From contig CM074698.1 in the NCBI GenBank assembly GCA_037367355.1, forward strand, positions 1,736,001-1,800,000: DNA of 64,000 nt, written 5' to 3'. This DNA comes from Neoscytalidium dimidiatum (Eukaryota > Ascomycota > Dothideomycetes > Botryosphaeriales > Botryosphaeriaceae). Positions 57,258 through 64,000 of this stretch are shown piece by piece. A program made the translations under genes and the position numbers. Below the pieces are notes generated by a model. It made no database searches, was not told the DNA's origin, and saw nothing but the letters and a program-made list of their open reading frames with translations. Positions within the stretch are counted from its first letter, which is position 1. Every line of letters begins with the position of its first letter.

Positions 57258-59000
57258 ATGGCCCGCACCCACCTCCGCAACCCCCATTCCCTCCCCGAAC
57301 GCCCGAACAACCGGGACTCCAAACTCTTCCGCCCCTTCTTCTCCACCCAACCCCAGCACTCGACACCACACCCTCAACGCCCTCACACAGTATCCACCGA
57401 GCCCAGCCGGTCCATCTTCCGCCGCTCGCCAAGCTTCCCGCTGTCATGTTTATCAGCGGCCCAGCAGCTTGCCTCGTCTGAGAACGAGGGCACGGGATCG
57501 GAGACGCTGCGAGACACAGGTGCGGCTGCGGATGAATCAACAACATCTCCGAAGGATGCGTCGAGCCAGAAGGACGATCCGCGGCGCTTTGGAAAGCGCT
57601 GGTATCAGGCGCTTGGACGGGTTCGTCCGCGGTGTGGGCGGTTGCGGCGGTGGTGGCGGCATCGGATGGTGGTGTGGGGCGCGTGGGTTTCTGACCGAGG
57701 AGGGAGGGAAAGGTGCTCGATGGATAAGGGAAAGGAGTTTGAGGAAGAGTGTGGTAGGACTGGAGACGGAGAGCAGCCGCCGGAAGAGGATGCTGAGAGG
57801 GGAGGAGACCTGCCCGAGGGTGAAGAAATTACGGCTGAAAGAAGTGCAGGCGCGGCGGGAGAAGAGGGCCGCCCGACGCGGGAAAGGGGCGGATCCTTCA
57901 CAGAGGAGAATGATACGCCTGGTCAAGAACTCAGCCAACAAGGAGAAATCCATGATGCCATTGATATCTCGAACTACGAAGAAGGCGTTCCGTGGCTCCA
58001 CCGTCTATGGGAACGGCATCCGGAAGGCGGATGGTGGTGGCCGTTACGCACTGATCAGGGAGACCGTGTCTACTGCACGGGTAACCCGGAGCACAGGTGG
58101 GCCTTCTCCGCTGGTCTGGCCGTTGTAAATGGGTCGCCGATGCATTCGACCAGTACGCAGACTCGGACGATTAATTCTCTAAAGACCAAGAGTGAGGACA
58201 GTGTTGTGTCCGTCATTGAAGAAGCCGAGAACGTAAAGGACTCGGACACGTCTGCTGAAGGAGCCGTCGAAGTAAGATGTATGAAGTGCCATGAGAAGGG
58301 GATCTGGGTGCTGTGGGAGGAATCTCCGTGCTCAGAAATGGAGGAGAAGCCTCTTCCTCCCTCACCAGAAGAAGGTCCAAGCTTGAATCTCGAAGGGGCA
58401 GCAGCGGCTGGACCATCGCAGCATGCAGACGACGAGTTATCAGCAGATGCGAATGACGCGTCTGGAAATAAGTCTCAATCCCCGAATGCGATCCCAGCTG
58501 AAAGCTCCTCCCCTCCTACCACCCCACCAATCTCCTCAACCACTCCAACCACCCGAACCGCAGACGCACCACCATCAGAACGACCCTACCATCCCCTACT
58601 CACCAGCCTCCTCTCTCCTCTCCGCCGCCGCCGTCGCCAAACCCCAGCCACCACCTCCCCCGACTCCGACCTCAGCACCACAACCATCACCAACCTCCGC
58701 ACCCTCCTCCTCGCCCTCTCTATCCACCACCCGTCCATCGCGACCCACGCTCCTCTGCCCACCGCCGGCGCCTGGGCGCACCACGCGCTGGGATCGCACA
58801 TGCCGCTGCCGCTGCCGGACCACCCGGCCGTGGTGGAGAATCTGCTTGAGGGACGGGTTGCGCGCGGTGGCGAGGATGGCGGTACGCGGGCGAGGACGGA
58901 GCGCGTGCTGAGGGGGATGAGGGGGATGAAGGGGGAGGGAGAGTGGGAGGAAGAGCGGGTTGAGGGTGGTGGGGTGCCGAAGTTTTGGGGGAGTGATTGA
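57258..59000 (+). CDS. orphan 580-aa protein, low-complexity with a Trp-rich core
   Basis: One uninterrupted frame from an ATG in a good context (caccATGgc) to TGA, unusually long for chance. I recognise no family. The N-terminus is Pro/His/Arg-rich; residues about 110-145 are basic with several Trp (RWYQALGRVR). An acidic Gly/Glu-rich stretch follows, then a more globular core at about 230-300 (YEEGVPWLHRLWERHPEGGW, NPEHRWAFSAGLAVVNG). A CxxC pair sits near 345 (VRCMKCHEKGIWVLWE), and the tail is Ser/Thr/Pro-rich, ending with a helical LRTLLLALSIHHPS segment. Internal introns cannot be excluded. A smaller upstream ORF from ATG 57140 overlaps the start in another frame. Confidence 0.55.
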   Translation: MARTHLRNPHSLPERPNNRDSKLFRPFFSTQPQHSTPHPQRPHTVSTEPSRSIFRRSPSFPLSCLSAAQQLASSENEGTGSETLRDTGAAADESTTSPKDASSQKDDPRRFGKRWYQALGRVRPRCGRLRRWWRHRMVVWGAWVSDRGGRERCSMDKGKEFEEECGRTGDGEQPPEEDAERGGDLPEGEEITAERSAGAAGEEGRPTRERGGSFTEENDTPGQELSQQGEIHDAIDISNYEEGVPWLHRLWERHPEGGWWWPLRTDQGDRVYCTGNPEHRWAFSAGLAVVNGSPMHSTSTQTRTINSLKTKSEDSVVSVIEEAENVKDSDTSAEGAVEVRCMKCHEKGIWVLWEESPCSEMEEKPLPPSPEEGPSLNLEGAAAAGPSQHADDELSADANDASGNKSQSPNAIPAESSSPPTTPPISSTTPTTRTADAPPSERPYHPLLTSLLSPLRRRRRQTPATTSPDSDLSTTTITNLRTLLLALSIHHPSIATHAPLPTAGAWAHHALGSHMPLPLPDHPAVVENLLEGRVARGGEDGGTRARTERVLRGMRGMKGEGEWEEERVEGGGVPKFWGSD

Positions 59001-60181
59001 AAAGGGGAGGGAGGGAGGCAGTGATGTGGTAGTGTGTGCGGGACTTGGTTTGGTTGTGCAGTTCTTTGCTGTCTTGGTGAGTATTTTGTATCTCGTGAGT
59101 AGCTATGTCGCAAGTATATCATTGGCTTATAAAGAAAATATGGGGCATCGATTTGAGTTGGCCCCTTGAGCGCTGGGTCTATGTATCGTGGGCTTTCCAT
59201 TCTGCTTCCCAATTGGACGATTTGCGCGTGGCTTGCAGAAAGAAGGAAAGAAAACTTAAATGAAATTGCAGAAAGCTTTGGCTTCCTGGATGTGCAGAAT
59301 GAAAAATGAAATTCGTGGCTGACAGTAGTCATCTAAGAGATGACTATGTCTAAAGAGTGTGAATAGACGTGGATCCATCGACTAGGTGGATATCGCTGTG
59401 CTGATGATTCTGAGTGAAAAAGGTTTGAAAAGCAGTTGTGCATAGAGCAACGCGCGATGGCGATTCCGAAAGACGTTTGGGGTATCGCGAATCCCAGGCG
59501 GTAATGGTCCGAAATGCAAACGCCAAGAGGGAAAAAAAGGAAAATGTGATTCGGTTGAAGAACCACACAGCACGATGCAAGGTGATGAAACCCGAGCTCG
59601 TGTTCGTTTTGACGCAAACGGTGGATTGCATCCAATGTCGTTATATCCTGGGGTCGAAGGGAAGAGTACAAAAGGGAAAAAATGAGGAAATCGAAATCGA
59701 ATTAGCCAGGCCTTCTGCCCGGTTATCCCCGTGGACCGTATTGTTGCAGTCTCGGTGTCTCCGAGGCCTGTCGGAGCAAGCGTGGACAGCTCATCGGGTT
59801 GGAACAGAGAGTGCTTGCGGTCGACCGTGCTGCGAATATAACGATATTGAAGCGGTTGCTGCTGTTGAAAAAAGTAGTCAATTTGGACCTGGCAATATGA
59901 GGGGTATCAGTGCAGTCTATAAAACATTTACAGATGATGTAAACGAGAAATTCCATGAAAAGTGTGGGGAAGAAGTGAAAAGGTGAAAGTCTACCTCGAG
60001 TCAGGAAACTGCAATCTGGTGAGTGTTCAAATTGAGAACCTTTGATTGTGACTCTCTTCGGCAGGGCGGATGAGTGCAAGGAAGCCGGCAGCACTCCAGA
60101 GGGTTAGCGATGAGGGAGCGCAAAGGATTCACGCTTCCTTGACTAAAGTTAGCCCTTCAAAAACGGGAATCATGGAAGTAC
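59001..60181. other. intergenic region with no supportable gene
   Basis: About 1.2 kb between the stop codons of two convergent orphan genes. A 182-codon plus frame (59438-59986) starts on GTG and shows no motif. Confidence 0.4.
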
Positions 60182-61081
60182 TTACACGCTGCCGACTTCA
60201 TCCGAGGGAAGATCATCTTTAGCCCAGACATCGTTTGGCCCAAGATCGATGGCGCCTAGAATTTCTTGGTTCAGGAGCATGTGCTGGTCATGGTTGACCT
60301 CGGCGTTGATCTGATCCATCGGATAGAGGATGTCGAGCTCAGTGGGAACCTTCCAGATCTCGTCGAACGGCGTTGGGTTGACCACGGGAAGGTAGTTCCA
60401 GGGAACACTACCATTGCTCGGCTCACGAGGCAGGGGGAAGTACCTGCCCACTCTGGTACGTGCGCGGTCCTCGCCCTCCCACTTCTGCTCTGCAATACTG
60501 GGCCACGGCGCCAGCCTACGCCATTCAGTCTTGTACTCTTTGCACCAAAGCGTGTTGTGGCACAGAACCCCACCCATGCCGGCTGAGAGCTTGCGGTCAT
60601 CGAAAGCCTTGTGAGTCTGGTTCTCGGAGCGCAGGCGCTGGTAGTGTTCCTTGTCCTTGATCCTACGCTTCTCAAGCTCGATATCGACCGACTTCATCAC
60701 CGCCGCGTGCTTGCACCACATTTCAAAGCTCTGCAGAGCCTCGACAATGTCACGATCATAACCGCGAAAATGGCGCTCCACAGAGACCTTGGCAACTGTG
60801 AAGAGGTCTTCCTGAAGGGCACGCGGCGATGACCACGTCCAGCTCTGCGTGTGAGATCCACCATACGCCATATCCGGCTGTTCCTCCTCATATGCATCGC
60901 CAGCATTGTGGTTATGAGAACAATTATCCATTGAAGGATCCTGTTGGTCTTTACTCGAACCTTGCTTGTTGAACGTAGTAGGCCGGGAAGGTGGCGCGGT
61001 CTGACCGGCGGGCGTAGATGGACCGACCGGCGCCGGCCTCTGTGGTTGTGAAGAAGGAATGTCACGAGCGCTAGCGTCCAT
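60182..61081 (-). CDS. orphan 299-aa protein
   Basis: Single open frame from ATG 61081 (MDASARDIPSSQPQRP) to a TAA at 60182. I recognise no family. The first ~80 residues are Pro/Ser/Gln/Asn-rich and probably disordered. Residues about 85-150 look helical and charged (LFTVAKVSVERHFRGYD, VDIELEKRRIKDKEHYQRLR); the rest is Trp/Pro-rich and globular (WCKEYKTEWRRLAPWPSIAE, FPLPREPSNGSVPWNYLPVV). The stop codon lies inside a perfect donor (GT|GTAAGT), with GCTAAC and TTTAG 35-43 nt on, so a further exon is conceivable, although a 43-nt intron would be very short. Confidence 0.6.
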   Translation of the reverse strand: MDASARDIPSSQPQRPAPVGPSTPAGQTAPPSRPTTFNKQGSSKDQQDPSMDNCSHNHNAGDAYEEEQPDMAYGGSHTQSWTWSSPRALQEDLFTVAKVSVERHFRGYDRDIVEALQSFEMWCKHAAVMKSVDIELEKRRIKDKEHYQRLRSENQTHKAFDDRKLSAGMGGVLCHNTLWCKEYKTEWRRLAPWPSIAEQKWEGEDRARTRVGRYFPLPREPSNGSVPWNYLPVVNPTPFDEIWKVPTELDILYPMDQINAEVNHDQHMLLNQEILGAIDLGPNDVWAKDDLPSDEVGSV

Positions 61082-64000
61082 GGTTCAAACAAAGCGTTCA
61101 CGTTGGTAATGGACTGAGGCGTTCGACGGGAACTAATGGTCAGGCCCTTGGATGGAGGGCTGTCGGTGGTGGGAGTGGTCGTGGGTGGAGTAGGTGGTGT
61201 CGAGAGCTGTGATCCAAGCTCTGCTTGAGAAACCGGCAGCTTTTGATTGAGGCGAGGAAGTGTCAGTCTTGGGGAGGACTGAAGAAAGTGTGAATGGTCG
61301 GTTTTATTGTCGCCTGGTCACAATAGGAAGACAGTGTCAGCACATGACTGCGATTTCTCCCCTCAACAGATGACCCCAACCAAAGGAAGCCCAGCTCATG
61401 GCAAGAGCTGTATATGCAGGGCTATATCGCGTGAAATGCTCCATGTGATGGACATCATCATCCAGGGAGATACGAAGCATACCTTAGCTAAGCAGGGTGA
61501 AGAACTGTTGGATTGCCCCCCTGGATCCTCTTCTGAGAACCTAGCCCAGGATTAAGAAAGCCAAGGGAAGCGTGATCGCAAAAGGTAAACGTGGGGTAGT
61601 ACGTCGGGGAACTGAGCTAGGCCAAGGGATTGATGAGGCTTTCAGACTCACACGTTGATTATATGCTATGCAAGGGCCTCAAAGTGCGATGCATGCGGAA
61701 GCTTCTGGAGGATCTTAAGGTGGGTTATTCAACGACGGTGTGAGCGCGATTGGGTTCCTTCCAAGCTATCTGACGACGAAAGGATTGGATCAAGCACGGG
61801 TTGCACTGCGGTGCGAAGCAGAACCAGCTGTTGTGCAAGTGGTGTCCCTTCGTTCCGATATCTGACCTCGCGGAGTGAAGAGCTAAGAGCTTCAACAAGC
61901 AATGACGCAGGACGTGGATGGCAGAGCTTGCAACGATGAAGAGCGCTCTGATGAAGTGCAAGCGTAGCAATCGCCAGAAGAGTCAAGTGCAGCTGAATGT
62001 GTGAAGACGCTGTACGCGAAGATTGTCGGGGTTGTTGGAGCAGCTGTGGACCTGCCTCAGCAAAGCTTGATGCTGATGCTGAAAAGCGGAAGTTGAAACG
62101 GATGATGTCTGTTGAAGAACGAGTTTTTACGCGTCAACGAAACGAAGAAGGCGCAGCAATAGAGTGCAGTCGATCTTTCAGGTAAGAACGAGAAAAAGAA
62201 GAGAGGTAGAAATGAGCCTATGTTTGAGGCATCAGCGTCTTTCTTGTGATAATCGCGCTAGACCATGACTTACGTGACAAGACGGTTCATGGGGAGTGCA
62301 GTTCGCGAGTGTGGGTGTTAGAGAGAGAAGATCTTGAACAGACGAAGCGACAGAAGCGGTTCTATTGTTGTTCACGACATGGTGGTTTACCGAATATTCC
62401 CCGCAAAAGTGTCATATCACGTGGGTTGTCAATTCCGGGCCCTCGGTACATGAGGCCTCCATATAGCACGACAGTGAGAGACATTATGATTCCAAGACTC
62501 TCAAGTAGATGAACATATTTTACGCAGAGGACAGGAAATATCTGCAAGGACCTGCTACGTCGTAAATTGATGGGTAAACGTACCAGAGGCTTGAGTCTTG
62601 GACAAGGGAATTGGGAATGGAACAAAATCTAGGAGGGAGCAAACATTACGGCTGCGGCTCTCTCTCCTTAATCAACAACCAGAGGACTCCAGTCAACTAT
62701 TGCAATGCATTGAAGCGGACAAGTTTTACTCTCAACAGATAGAAAAAGCCTTGATCTAGCTGAAGGTAGCGAGTCGGTAATAGATGTTGCTGTAGTGTGG
62801 CACTGAGGGGAAATGGAAGATGTGGGCAGTTGGGAGAGTCCTGGGGACGTTAGCAACTTAGCAATCAAATGCACATTCGGATGACTACTTCTGCACTCCT
62901 CATGTGGAATCTGTATGTCGATCTACCTGTTGCGCGTGGCATTGGGTACTGCTGTTTCACTAAGCGTAGAAAGGGTGATGCGGTGAAGACGGTGGAGCTT
63001 GCCATACAGAATCAAAGCATCCATTAATTCGACAGTACAGGACAGACAGGCAGAATAGGGAAGCGAGATACGACGGAGCAGGGACAGCGTTGAGGGATGA
63101 CCGTGGGGCAAAGGGAAGAGTCTACACAAGGCCACGAAGCTCGTGTGTACGGCATGACGCGTAGGAAGAGAGCGTAATGGAAACGAGTGCGTAGATGGCA
63201 GCACGCAATGGATCGACGCGTAAGGGTGCAGCAGAAACCAGCAACTGGCGCGGAGAGGCGGGGATCAGCTGGTGGTACGGAGGTCGGAGTGGAATGGAGA
63301 TACGAAAAATGCGAGAGGACGGAGTCGGGTTTGCGGAGATCGTTGGTGTTGAGAAGCTTGCGAGGTCGGTGGAGGCGGTCAGGACGCGTTTCAGGGATCA
63401 GGTGCGGAGGAAGGCGAGTGGGTGGGGACGTTGCACGGGCGCCTGAGGCCCGCGCCAGCGGGAGCAAGCGACAGCCAATCGATGCTGCAAATCGCGAAGT
63501 CGCTGCCGCCGCCGCCTTCGTGCTGCGAGAATCAGGATTGCGGAAAAAACCCCCATCGCGTGTGAAGCCTCGGCCTCCTCAACACCAGCGTGCCGGGCGA
63601 CGAAGCTCACGACGGCGGCGTCTTCGTCATGAGCACCCTCTGAAGAGTCTGTTTGCAGCGGGTGAATTCTGAACGGCGACATGATTTCAGGCACTGTGCG
63701 CTCGGTTCTCCGCGCCGACGAGACAATGACGTCTGCGGGCGCTGTGAAAAACAGGGTTTGCACACTGCCGCGAGCTGCTTCAGCCACGAATGAGTGCCAG
63801 CCTCGACCGCGCTGCCACACTACTTAACAGCTCGCCTGACCCGCGCGCGCCCGCCTTTTGCTGAGATGGGCGCCCCGTACGTGACAGTCCTGCCGCTACG
63901 GTGCTGTCCCCTTGCGACCACAACCTCCCCGCAGCAGCTCTCTGGAGCCCGGCAGCACCGCGACCCGCGGCCTCGTGTCGTCTGAGTGTCGCGGTGCCGC
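61082..64000. other. right-end stretch without a supportable gene
   Basis: About 2.9 kb. The first 200 bp are the upstream side of the 299-aa gene. The remainder has only short or overlapping frames on both strands; GC rises after about 63400. A gene with its main exons beyond the right edge could begin here. Confidence 0.4.

Noticed and set aside
57140..57481. 113-codon frame starting upstream of the 580-aa ORF
   Set aside because: Almost pure Pro/His/Leu sequence overlapping the larger ORF in another frame. At best an upstream ORF; no evidence of a protein.
59438..59986. 182-codon plus frame
   Set aside because: It begins at GTG, not ATG, has no motif, and shares its DNA with open minus frames.

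Overview
The window looks like nuclear chromosomal DNA of a filamentous ascomycete (Pezizomycotina). Most genes are broken by short GT-AG introns of about 45-160 nt with fungal donors (GTAAGT, GTGAGT, GTACGC) and CTRAY-like branch sites. The gene set is typical of moulds: an Ssn6/Cyc8 corepressor, Kre6/Skn1 glucan protein, LIP-type secreted lipase, Ypd1 phosphotransfer protein, a Tsp3-like tetraspanin, Fungal_trans_2 regulators, P450s and a xanthine dehydrogenase. A class such as Dothideomycetes is possible but not proven. Gene models below were spliced by hand. Exon phases close exactly for every spliced multi-exon gene that is complete in the window.

Layout. 1-2818 (-): Ssn6/Cyc8 TPR corepressor, cut by the left edge, with a long GC-rich repeat-bearing upstream region. 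6874-7398 (+): small conserved protein. 8577-10776 (+): Skn1/Kre6. 11573-13038 (-): secreted lipase. 14890-14980 (+): intron-containing tRNA-Lys(CTT). 15493-19369 (+): seven-exon regulator joining a Fungal_trans_2-like domain to C2H2 fingers. 20503-21865 (+): secreted lactonase-type beta-propeller. 22322-23812 (-): AKAP7/ASCC1-like 2H phosphoesterase. 24673-25252 (-): Ypd1. 28789-29244 (+): Sdh8/SDHAF4. 32035-33461 (+): tetraspanin. 33689-35743 (-) and 36081-37462 (+): Gep3 mitochondrial GTPase and aspartate aminotransferase, head to head.

38243-44437 holds the most accessory-looking block: two P450s of different families in convergent orientation and a Zn2Cys6 regulator divergent from the second. 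No PKS, NRPS or terpene synthase lies in the window. After it come a 108-aa mitochondrial-type membrane protein (44732-45058, -), xanthine dehydrogenase (46700-50927, -) and a three-KH RNA-binding protein (52429-54381, -). The right end is poorer in recognisable genes: a decayed-looking open frame in an AT-richer patch (55380-56142), a 580-codon orphan ORF (57258-59000, +), a 299-codon orphan ORF (60182-61081, -), and about 3 kb without a supportable gene.

Functional links visible here are few. The P450/P450/Zn2Cys6 trio may form one oxidative pathway. Gep3 and the aminotransferase share a 337-bp promoter and both appear mitochondrial. The rest reads as ordinary housekeeping order. No CRISPR, rRNA or intact transposon was seen.
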